Below are positions 1-5,135 of a DNA stretch of 10,518 nt, piece by piece. Under the pieces are notes generated by a model, which made no database searches, was not told the DNA's origin, and saw nothing but the letters and a program-made list of their open reading frames with translations. The position numbers were made by a program, and so were the translations under genes. The stretch comes from Bacillota bacterium (GTDB lineage: Bacteria; Bacillota; Clostridia; Lachnospirales; Lachnospiraceae), in contig JAEZHX010000005.1 of the NCBI GenBank assembly GCA_023436765.1, positions 1 through 10,518 on the forward strand. The letters are read 5' to 3'. Numbering within the stretch: the first letter of the stretch is position 1; each line of letters begins with the position of its first letter.

Positions 1-131
1 TCCATCCCGGAGTTAACGTTGGACGCGGCGGCGATGATACATTATTTGCTTTGGTTGACGGTGTTGTCAAATTCGAAAGAAAAGGCAGGGATAAGAAACA
101 GGCAAGTGTTTACCCTGTAGAGAGCAAGTAA
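1..131 (+). CDS. rpmA: 50S ribosomal protein L27, C-terminal part (5' end outside window)
   Basis: Reading from base 3, this gives 42 residues ending in a TAA stop at 129-131. The peptide starts HPGVNVGRGGDDTLFAL and ends YPVESK. This is the conserved C-terminal half of bacterial L27, including the NVGRGGDDTLFAL core and the VKFERKGRDKK segment. L27 is a large-subunit protein whose N-terminus reaches the peptidyl-transferase centre; that part lies outside the window. In Firmicutes rpmA usually closes the rplU - ysxB - rpmA group and is followed by obgE, as here. A terminator lies about 50 bases downstream, so obgE appears to be transcribed separately. Identification is from the family-specific sequence and synteny. 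Confidence 0.96.
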   Translation, partial: HPGVNVGRGGDDTLFALVDGVVKFERKGRDKKQASVYPVESK

Positions 132-183
132 TTCATTTACTGCATAGCAGTGCATGTAATGACTCAACCCGATTTCGGTAATG

Positions 184-217
184 ACCCCAAATTCTGAAAG
201 GATTTGGGGTTCTTTTA
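184..217 (+). terminator. Intrinsic terminator of the rpmA operon
   Basis: A 9-bp perfect stem (ACCCCAAAT at 184-192 with ATTTGGGGT at 202-210) encloses a 9-base loop and is followed directly by a T-rich run (TTCTTTT). It lies about 50 bases after the rpmA stop. This is a standard Rho-independent terminator and separates the ribosomal protein operon from obgE. Confidence 0.9.
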
Positions 218-233
218 TGCACGTTAGTTCAGG

Positions 234-262
234 TTGAATTTACCATGATTTGTGATTATAAT
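234..262 (+). promoter_or_regulatory. Sigma-A promoter for the obgE operon
   Basis: A TTGAAT -35 (234-239) and a perfect TATAAT -10 (257-262) are separated by 17 bases. The promoter lies just after the rpmA terminator, with predicted start near base 269. This gives an obgE leader of about 185 bases. No other promoter of similar quality is seen ahead of yhbY, nadD, yqeK or rsfS, so this one probably serves the whole run. Confidence 0.75.
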
Positions 263-455
263 AGGCTTGACGGCTTTGATTTAATTATAGACATACTTTA
301 GGAAATAATCTGAAGTAGATTAAGTAATAATAGTAAATAAATGAAACTGATCCTATCAATCGGACGGATTCGGCGAACATCCCGGCCGGCAGATTGCTTA
401 GATGCGCAAGGGCGAATGCGAGCAAAGTGAACAAGAGGAAAACGGAGGTTTTAGA
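263..455 (+). other. obgE 5' leader with a GC-rich patch; no gene called
   Basis: Bases 263-355 are AT-rich. Bases 356-440 switch abruptly to GC-rich sequence containing CCCGGCCGGC and then GCGCAAGGGCG. All three forward frames are open for part of this patch (ATGs at 341, 394 and 402), but none of these ATGs has a ribosome binding site. The ATG at 402 is in frame with obgE and directly follows an in-frame TAG, so it would add 18 unrelated residues to Obg. No known riboswitch or leader is recognised. The patch could be a short inserted repeat or a structured leader; this is unresolved. Confidence 0.4.
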
Positions 456-1742
456 ATGTTTGCAGACAGAGCAGAAATCTATATCAGGTCCGGCAAGGGC
501 GGAGATGGACATGTATCCTTCCGGAAAGAACTTTTTGTTCCTGCCGGTGGACCGGACGGAGGAGACGGCGGTAAGGGCGGTGACCTGATTTTTGAAGTGG
601 ATGAAGGAATGAATACCTTAGCAGATTACAGGTATATCAGAAAATATGCTGCCCAGGACGGGGAAAGCGGCGGGAAGAGAAACTGTACCGGCAGGAACGG
701 CGAGGATCTGATCTGTAAGGTGCCTCCGGGAACGGTGATCAAGGAGAAGACCACCGGCAAGGTGGTTGCCGATATGTCCGAATCAAATAAAAGGGAAGTC
801 ATTCTGCGTGGCGGACGTGGCGGTAAAGGGAATCAGCATTATGCCACGGCAACGATGCAGGTGCCAAAATATGCGCAGCCCGGTCAGAAGGCCATGGAGA
901 TGACGGTGATCCTGGAGCTTAAGGTAATTGCGGATGTAGGTCTGGTAGGCTTCCCGAATGTCGGTAAATCGACCTTCTTAGCCAGAGTGACCAATGCAAA
1001 GCCGAAGATTGGTAACTATCATTTTACGACCACCAGCCCCAATCTGGGTGTCGTAGATCTGGAAGGCGGAGACGGCTTCGTCATTGCGGATATTCCTGGT
1101 CTAATTGAGGGGGCATCGGAGGGTCTTGGACTTGGACATGAATTCCTGCGCCATATTGAACGAACGAAGGTGATCATTCATCTGGTGGATGCAGCCTCCA
1201 CAGAGGGCAGAGATCCGATTGAGGATATTAAGCTGATTAATTCAGAGCTGGTTTCCTATAACGCCGAGCTGGCCAGCCGTCCACAGGTGATCGCAGCCAA
1301 TAAGACCGATGTTTTCTACGGAGAAGAAGGGGAAGAGGTAATCAGAAAAATCAAGGATACCTTTGAACCACAAGGAATTAAAGTGTTCCCGATCTCCGCA
1401 GTCAGCGGCAAGGGAGTGAAGGAGCTTCTATATCACGTGAAGGAAATGCTGGATCAGTTGGATCGGACTCCTGTTGTGTTCGAGAGAGAATTCTTCCCCG
1501 AGGAGCTGATGAAATCCGAAGAGCCTTACGAGGTATGGAAGGAAGAGGAGCACAAGTATGCGGTGGAAGGCCCGAGAATCGAGAGAATGCTCGGCTACAC
1601 TAATCTGGACTCTGAGAAGGGATTTACCTTCTTTCAGCGCTTCTTAAGGGAAAACGGCATACTGGAGGAGCTGGAAGCCCTCGGAATCGAAGAGGGAGAT
1701 ACAGTTCGTATGTATGGATTAGAATTTGATTATTATAAGTAA
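456..1742 (+). CDS. obgE: Obg-family ribosome-assembly GTPase (ObgE/CgtA)
   Basis: A 428-residue P-loop GTPase that acts in late 50S subunit assembly and in growth and stress control. The glycine-rich Obg fold covers residues 1-158, with GGPDGGDGGKGGD and RGGRGGKGN stretches. The G domain follows with G1 GFPNVGKS (165-172), G3 DIPG (212-215), G4 NKTD (282-285) and a G5-like SAVSGKG near 310. The C-terminal OCT domain is complete (about 345-428). Start chosen at 456: GGAGG at 444-448 is 7 bases upstream and the product begins MFADRAEIYIRSGKGGDG, typical of the family. The longer in-frame ATG at 402 has no ribosome binding site. It is the first gene of the obgE - rsfS run. The last codons form one arm of a long inverted repeat. 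Confidence 0.97.
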   Translation: MFADRAEIYIRSGKGGDGHVSFRKELFVPAGGPDGGDGGKGGDLIFEVDEGMNTLADYRYIRKYAAQDGESGGKRNCTGRNGEDLICKVPPGTVIKEKTTGKVVADMSESNKREVILRGGRGGKGNQHYATATMQVPKYAQPGQKAMEMTVILELKVIADVGLVGFPNVGKSTFLARVTNAKPKIGNYHFTTTSPNLGVVDLEGGDGFVIADIPGLIEGASEGLGLGHEFLRHIERTKVIIHLVDAASTEGRDPIEDIKLINSELVSYNAELASRPQVIAANKTDVFYGEEGEEVIRKIKDTFEPQGIKVFPISAVSGKGVKELLYHVKEMLDQLDRTPVVFEREFFPEELMKSEEPYEVWKEEEHKYAVEGPRIERMLGYTNLDSEKGFTFFQRFLRENGILEELEALGIEEGDTVRMYGLEFDYYK

Positions 1743-1769
1743 CCCCGAAGGGTTACTTATAATAATCAA
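1726..1769 (+). repeat. 20-bp perfect inverted repeat spanning the obgE stop codon
   Basis: The left arm (1726-1745) contains the last five sense codons, the stop codon and three further bases. The loop is CGAA (1746-1749). The right arm (1750-1769) is an exact reverse complement of all 20 bases. No T-run follows, so it does not look like a Rho-independent terminator. It could be an mRNA-stabilising or RNase III-processed hairpin between obgE and yhbY. The arm length without a single mismatch is far beyond chance. Confidence 0.9.
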
Positions 1770-1772
1770 CGA

Positions 1773-1816
1773 ATGAAACCGAAGGTTTCATGAGTCTGGA
1801 TATGTCATAACATATC
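1773..1816 (+). repeat. Two further tandem hairpins in the obgE-yhbY gap
   Basis: Hairpin two pairs ATGAAACC (1773-1780) with GGTTTCAT (1784-1791) around a GAA loop. It shares the CCGAAGG apex with the larger upstream hairpin. Hairpin three pairs GATATGT (1799-1805) with ACATATC (1810-1816) around CATA. It ends 7 bases before the yhbY ribosome binding site. Neither is followed by a T-run. Together with the 1726-1769 repeat they fill almost the whole 93-base gap. Confidence 0.75.
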
Positions 1817-1835
1817 ATTAGGAAAGGAGCAGATT

Positions 1836-2150
1836 ATGACGACGAAACAGCGTGCATATCTGAAAGGGCTGGCGATGACTATGGATCCGATCTATCAGAT
1901 CGGCAAATCATCCCTGACCCCGGAAATTACCGAAGGTGTATCGGAAGCACTGGAAGCAAGGGAACTGATCAAGATTAATGTACTGAAGAACTGTACAGAG
2001 GATATCAATGTTCTGGCAAATACCCTGGCGGAACGTACACATTCTGAACTGGTGCAGATTATCGGTAAGAAGATTGTATTATATAGAGAATCAAAGGATA
2101 AGAAGAGAATTGTCCTTCCTGAAGATAAGAAACTGAAAAGCAAGGCTTAG
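1836..2150 (+). CDS. yhbY: YhbY-family CRM-domain RNA-binding protein (ribosome assembly)
   Basis: A 104-residue single CRM-domain protein, the usual length for this family. The conserved signature IGKSSLT (22-28) corresponds to the GxxG-type RNA-binding loop, usually written GKxGLT. Further family features are the ELIKINVL strand and the ELVQIIGKKIVLYR segment. YhbY associates with pre-50S particles, and its place between obgE and nadD is the standard Firmicutes arrangement. The start is supported by AAAGGAG at 1823-1829, 6 bases before the ATG. The C-terminus (KKRIVLPEDKKLKSKA) is basic. The 93-base gap after obgE is filled with hairpins, which could set different levels for the two genes; that is inference. 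Confidence 0.93.
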   Translation: MTTKQRAYLKGLAMTMDPIYQIGKSSLTPEITEGVSEALEARELIKINVLKNCTEDINVLANTLAERTHSELVQIIGKKIVLYRESKDKKRIVLPEDKKLKSKA

Positions 2151-2198
2151 TTTGGGAAGTACTCCTGGCTTACGAAAGATAAGAAAGGATGAAATAAT

Positions 2199-2813
2199 AT
2201 GAAGAAGATTGGAATTATGGGTGGTACCTTTAACCCAATCCATAACGGCCATTTATTTCTGGCCGAATATGCATATGAACAGATTGGGCTTGATTCAATT
2301 CTTTTTATGCCCTCCAAGAAGCCTCCGCATAAAGCCAGTCTTGAGGTTGCTTCCAGTGAAGACAGGAGGAAGATGACCGAACTGGCAATTCAGGACAATC
2401 CGCATTTTGAGCTTTCGGCGCTAGAGCTGGAACGGGAAGGGGTAACCTTTACTTGTGATACTCTTGCGGAGCTAACCTTGGAGCATCCGGATACGGAATA
2501 TTATTTTATCATAGGAGCTGATTCCCTTTTTCAGATAACGGAATGGAAAACGCCTCAGATTGTATTTAACATGTGTACGGTAGTGGCGGCCGGCAGGAAC
2601 CATCTGTCGAAAAGCCATATGGAACAGCAGGTAAAAAAACTTCATGAGGAATACGGAGCCAGTATCATTCTTCTGGATATGCCAACGATTGAAATCTCGT
2701 CAGCACAAATCCGGGAAAGAATCATTAGCGGTAAATCCATCCGGTACTTTGTACCAAGCCAGGTACGGTCCTATATTGAAGCATATGGTTTATATGGCTA
2801 TAGAGCAGATTAA
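2199..2813 (+). CDS. nadD: Nicotinate-nucleotide adenylyltransferase
   Basis: A 204-residue nucleotidyltransferase that joins nicotinate mononucleotide and ATP to make deamido-NAD in NAD biosynthesis. The N-terminal motif GGTFNPIHNGHL (8-19) contains the HxGH adenylyltransferase signature. PSKKPPHK (38-45) is the conserved loop contacting substrate. IGADSL (105-110) is typical of NadD. ISSAQIR (166-172) matches the C-terminal ISSTxIR ATP-binding motif. Length is normal. The ATG is preceded by AAAGGAT (2184-2190), a modest ribosome binding site 8 bases away. Gene order yhbY - nadD - yqeK is conserved in Firmicutes. The 48-base gap to yhbY has no visible terminator or promoter, so co-transcription is likely. 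Confidence 0.96.
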   Translation: MKKIGIMGGTFNPIHNGHLFLAEYAYEQIGLDSILFMPSKKPPHKASLEVASSEDRRKMTELAIQDNPHFELSALELEREGVTFTCDTLAELTLEHPDTEYYFIIGADSLFQITEWKTPQIVFNMCTVVAAGRNHLSKSHMEQQVKKLHEEYGASIILLDMPTIEISSAQIRERIISGKSIRYFVPSQVRSYIEAYGLYGYRAD

Positions 2814-2903
2814 TAGAAAAATATTATTAAATCTTTCCTCCGTTGTGATATGCAGGAAAGCCGACGGACGAAATATCATATGATGATAAAGAAGGTAAGT
2901 TAC

Positions 2904-3467
2904 ATGGAGTTGCAGCAATTAAGAGACAGCATTAGACCTTGGATGGGAGAATACAGATATAGGCACAGCCTCAGTACAGAAGAGGTTGCCTGTGATTTGG
3001 CACTGATTCATGGCTGTAATATGTGGAAAGCCTGCATCGCGGGTATTTTACATGACTGTGCCAAGGATCTGTCGGATGAAGAATTAATCAACGAATGCAA
3101 ACGGTATCAGCTGCCGGTCAGCGAGGTTGAGAGGCAGAGGATACTGCTGCTCCATGCGAAGGTAGGAGCAGCCTATGCCGAGGATATATTCGGTATCAAG
3201 GATGAGGACATCATAAATGCAATTCGATATCATACCACCGGAAGACCCGGGATGTCTTTACTGGAGAAAATCATTTTTATTTCAGACTATATTGAACCCA
3301 ATCGGAAGCCCTTACCGGGGATCGACAGGATTCGCTTTGAAGCATACAATCATCTGGATAACGCAGTGATCATGGTATCGGAAAACACCCTGAATTATCT
3401 GAGGAAAACCGGATCCGTGATTGATACATTGACGATGGATACTTATGAATACTATAAAGGATTATAA
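2904..3467 (+). CDS. yqeK: YqeK-family HD-domain phosphohydrolase (Ap4A hydrolase type)
   Basis: A 187-residue HD-domain protein. The metal ligands and active-site residues expected for the family are visible: H21 in RYRHSL, H50-D51 in GILHDCAKD, H84 in LLHAKVGA, H110 in IRYHTTG and D128 in FISDYIEPNRK. The last two segments are strongly conserved in YqeK. Family members hydrolyse diadenosine tetraphosphate to ADP in Gram-positives; that activity is inferred from family. The start was chosen at 2904: GAAGG at 2891-2895 lies 8 bases upstream and the length matches B. subtilis YqeK (about 186). In-frame ATGs at 2850, 2880 and 2883 lack ribosome binding sites and would add non-family residues. 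It lies between nadD and rsfS as in other Firmicutes. Confidence 0.92.
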   Translation: MELQQLRDSIRPWMGEYRYRHSLSTEEVACDLALIHGCNMWKACIAGILHDCAKDLSDEELINECKRYQLPVSEVERQRILLLHAKVGAAYAEDIFGIKDEDIINAIRYHTTGRPGMSLLEKIIFISDYIEPNRKPLPGIDRIRFEAYNHLDNAVIMVSENTLNYLRKTGSVIDTLTMDTYEYYKGL

Positions 3468-3475
3468 GGATTATA
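3458..3475 (+). repeat. 9-bp direct repeat at the yqeK/rsfS junction
   Basis: AGGATTATA occurs twice back to back (3458-3466 and 3467-3475). It spans the yqeK stop codon and runs into the AAAGGAGG of rsfS. The result is three AAGGA cores in about 24 bases, of which only the last is correctly spaced for the rsfS start. Probably a small slippage duplication. Confidence 0.6.
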
Positions 3476-3488
3476 AAGGAGGAATATT

Positions 3489-3848
3489 GTGGAGAGTTCG
3501 AAGGAAATGGTGAAACTGGTATATGAGGCACTGGAAGAGAAGAAGGGTGAAGATATCCAGGTAATTGAGATAAAAGATATTTCTATTATTGCGGATTATT
3601 TCGTCATTGCAAACGGATCGAATGCCCCTCAGGTAGATGCACTGGTTTCCAATGTGAAGGATGTACTCGGTCGAAAGGGATATGAGCCTAAACGAATTGA
3701 AGGCATACGTTCCGCAAGCTGGATCCTGTTGGATTACGGTGATGTGGTGGTCCATGTCTTCTCTAAGGAGGACCGTTTGTTTTATAATCTGGAGAGAATC
3801 TGGCGCGATGGCAAGACCATCAATAAGGAACAGCTGGAGTTGAAGTAA
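3489..3848 (+). CDS. rsfS: Ribosomal silencing factor RsfS (YbeB/Iojap family)
   Basis: A 119-residue protein of the Iojap/RsfS family, which binds L14 on the free 50S subunit and blocks joining with 30S under poor nutrition. The family core is clear: ADYFVIANGSN (35-45), a helix with QVDALVSNV, then SWILLDYGDVVVHVF (77-91), followed by EDRLFYNLERIW. Length is typical (105-120). It starts at GTG, with a perfect AAAGGAGG at 3475-3482, 6 bases upstream; no ATG fits as well. It directly follows yqeK (21-base gap) and ends the obgE run; a long hairpin lies about 80 bases downstream. The neighbouring obgE and yhbY also act on the large subunit. Confidence 0.95.
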   Translation: MESSKEMVKLVYEALEEKKGEDIQVIEIKDISIIADYFVIANGSNAPQVDALVSNVKDVLGRKGYEPKRIEGIRSASWILLDYGDVVVHVFSKEDRLFYNLERIWRDGKTINKEQLELK

Positions 3849-3908
3849 ACTTATAGATAGTGATATAGTAAAAGTGAATGTAACAAAATTATAAAGTATA
3901 TTCAAAGT

Positions 3909-3922
3909 CTATGATATCATAG
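3909..3922. repeat. 14-bp perfect palindrome between rsfS and lexA
   Basis: CTATGATATCATAG is identical to its own reverse complement. It sits 6 bases before the long terminator hairpin in the convergent rsfS/lexA gap. It could be a protein-binding dyad or chance in AT-rich DNA; no role is assigned. Confidence 0.5.
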
Positions 3923-3928
3923 GCATAA

Positions 3929-3976
3929 TAAGAGGCAGATGTTAGGAGAGGTGAAGCTCCTGACATCTGCCTCTTA
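3929..3976. terminator. Long hairpin, probable bidirectional terminator between rsfS and lexA
   Basis: Arms 3929-3948 and 3957-3976 pair over 20 bp with a single G-T wobble around an 8-base loop (AGGTGAAG). The core is AAGAGGCAGATGT with its exact complement. After the hairpin the top strand reads AAATTTTAT; on the bottom strand the flank is TTATTATG. The T-runs are weak, but the stem is very stable. The location between converging operons fits a shared terminator. The rest of the 252-base gap (3849-4100) shows no gene. Confidence 0.75.
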
Positions 3977-4100
3977 AATTTTATATCACAGATCTTCCTA
4001 TGACTTTATCAGTACGGGCTGGCCTATGTTCGTAATGTGTTTATGTTCTGGTTCTGTATTGAATGGGATTGGATGTCTGTATAGCTGTCCTAGGTATGCT

Positions 4101-4718
4101 TTAGGAGAAAATACGGAATAAACCGATTACCTTACCGAGAATCTGGAGTTCAGGAACAATAATCGGCTCCATGGAGTCATTCTCCGGCTGCAGACGGTAA
4201 TAGCCGTTCTCCTTATAGAAGGTCTTCACGGTTACCTCATCCTCCATCATTGCAACCACAAAATCACCGTTCTTCGCATGAGACTGTCTCTGAACCAGAA
4301 TCTTATCTCCGTTAAAGATACCTGCGTTTATCATGCTGTCACCCTTGACCATAAGCATAAAGGTCTCTTCATTCGGCATATATTCTGAAGGAATAGGGAA
4401 ATAGCTGTCTATATTCTGAACGGCCAGGATCGGCTGGCCGGCTGTAATCGTTCCGACGATCGGTACATTCACCAGCTCACGTCTGGTCAGATTAAATTCA
4501 TCATCGATAATCTCAATTGCTCTGGGCTTTGATGGATCTCTGCGGATGTAACCGTTCTTCTCAAGGGTCTCGAGATGGGAGTGGACAGAGGAAGTGGATT
4601 TAAGCTTGACAGCTTCACAGATTTCACGTACTGCCGGTGGGTATCCTTTATTAATGATCTGAGATTTTAAATACTCTAATATTTCCTTCTGCTTGTTACT
4701 AATTCTTCCATATCCCAT
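4101..4718 (-). CDS. lexA: LexA, SOS transcriptional repressor
   Basis: A 205-residue LexA of Gram-positive type, the same length as B. subtilis LexA (DinR). The N-terminal winged helix covers residues 1-70, with KQKEILEYLKSQI, PPAVREIC and STSSVHSHLETLEKNGYI. The autocleavage site is A93-G94 in GTITAGQP. The catalytic dyad is S128 in VKGDSM and K165 in EVTVKTF. RecA on single-stranded DNA triggers self-cleavage and induction of SOS genes. Start chosen at 4718: GGAGG (plus-strand CCTCC 4727-4731) lies 8 bases upstream. The in-frame ATG at 4733 overlaps that ribosome binding site and has none of its own. It is divergent from the LysM gene, as lexA and yneA are in Bacillus. Box-like sites over its promoter suggest autoregulation. 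Confidence 0.97.
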   Translation of the reverse strand: MGYGRISNKQKEILEYLKSQIINKGYPPAVREICEAVKLKSTSSVHSHLETLEKNGYIRRDPSKPRAIEIIDDEFNLTRRELVNVPIVGTITAGQPILAVQNIDSYFPIPSEYMPNEETFMLMVKGDSMINAGIFNGDKILVQRQSHAKNGDFVVAMMEDEVTVKTFYKENGYYRLQPENDSMEPIIVPELQILGKVIGLFRIFS

Positions 4719-4800
4719 TCTATCAGCCTCCATTAATATAATTCTTCATCAGAAGTGTTCTATCTTATATCATCTATGTATTAGTTTATCGGTTGAATAG

Positions 4801-4829
4801 ATTATATCATATCAGTTATAAAAATGCAA
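4801..4829 (-). promoter_or_regulatory. lexA promoter
   Basis: Read on the minus strand, the -35 is TTGCAT (plus 4824-4829) and the -10 is a perfect TATAAT (plus 4801-4806), with 17 bases between. Predicted start is near 4795, giving a lexA leader of about 76 bases. The LexA-like box at 4828-4841 touches the -35. Confidence 0.8.
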
Positions 4830-4881
4830 AACTAATGTTCTGAAAAACGAAAAAATGTTTGTAAAAAGAAACGAATGTTCG
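4828..4881. promoter_or_regulatory. Array of three LexA-box-like sites, 20 bp apart
   Basis: The Gram-positive SOS box core is GAAC-N4-GTTC. Box A at 4829-4840 reads AAAC-TAAT-GTTC. Box B at 4849-4860 reads GAAA-AAAT-GTTT. Box C at 4869-4880 reads AAAC-GAAT-GTTC. The GTT half-sites start at 4837, 4857 and 4877, an exact 20-bp period. A overlaps the lexA -35; C lies 11 bases upstream of the -35 for the LysM gene. Binding by LexA is inferred from motif and position. A possible degenerate fourth site (ATATGTTG, 4887-4894) overlaps that -35. Confidence 0.75.
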
Positions 4882-4891
4882 AAAAAATATG

Positions 4892-4920
4892 TTGACAAAC
4901 AGTAAAACATCCACTATAAT
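4892..4920 (+). promoter_or_regulatory. Consensus sigma-A promoter for the LysM (YneA-like) gene
   Basis: Perfect TTGACA (4892-4897) and perfect TATAAT (4915-4920) with a 17-base spacer, predicted start near 4927. A fully consensus promoter flanked by LexA-box-like sites is what a tightly repressed, strongly induced SOS gene would need. It lies about 210 bases before the LysM start codon. Confidence 0.88.
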
Positions 4921-4929
4921 CAAGATAAA

Positions 4930-4956
4930 GAAACAAATGTTCGTATCATATGTTCG
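4930..4956. promoter_or_regulatory. Two LexA-box-like sites at the transcription start of the LysM gene
   Basis: Box E (core 4931-4942) reads AAAC-AAAT-GTTC, 7 of 8 core positions matching GAAC-N4-GTTC. Box F (core 4944-4955) reads TATC-ATAT-GTTC, 6 of 8. Their GTTC halves are 13 bp apart, so the sites nearly abut. Both lie just downstream of the predicted start near 4927, where bound repressor would block transcription. A 7-bp hairpin (4956-4974) follows directly. Confidence 0.72.
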
Positions 4957-5135
4957 ATAAATTGATCATTTATCATGTTGTGAAGAGAATAATTTATAAA
5001 ACTTTTATTTAACTGACAGCGGATGACCCTGACCCATACTATAATGATACCAGTACATAACAAAACGATCCTGTAGCCCATGTGGCATCTATGATGGGAT
5101 AGCTATTATATATTGATGATTGGGAGGAATACCGT
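4957..5135 (+). other. Long leader of the LysM gene, possible second promoter
   Basis: About 180 untranslated bases remain between box F and the LysM start. A second TATAAT lies at 5040-5045, with CTGACA at 5015-5020 as the only possible -35. The 19-base spacer makes this weak. No LexA-like site is near it, so if real it would give SOS-independent expression. No riboswitch fold or ORF is recognised in this stretch. Confidence 0.35.

Noticed and set aside
133..165. Imperfect hairpin between the rpmA stop and its terminator
   Set aside because: Two 4-bp segments with a three-base mismatch between them; too weak to call.
341..430. 29-codon ORF in the obgE leader as a leader peptide
   Set aside because: No ribosome binding site, no run of regulatory codons and no following attenuator-like hairpins.
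402..455. Longer obgE start at ATG 402
   Set aside because: No ribosome binding site upstream, directly after an in-frame TAG, and the extra residues do not resemble Obg. The ATG at 456 has GGAGG at 7 bases and the expected MFADRAEIYI start.
3471..3905. 144-codon minus-strand ORF opposite rsfS
   Set aside because: Antisense shadow of rsfS. No ribosome site, and the residues (repeated L, I, Q, S) are what a reversed coding frame produces.
4019..4049. ATGTTCG and ATGTTCT near the lexA 3' end as further SOS boxes
   Set aside because: Only the right halves match; the left halves lack AAC. They are not at a promoter.
4719..4733. Longer lexA start at 4733
   Set aside because: This ATG overlaps the GGAGG that serves the ATG at 4718 and has no ribosome site of its own. 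The 4718 start gives 205 residues, the usual Gram-positive length.
5060..5105. CCCAT/ATGGG pairing in the LysM leader as a riboswitch
   Set aside because: Only five base pairs with a long irregular loop; no known aptamer core visible.
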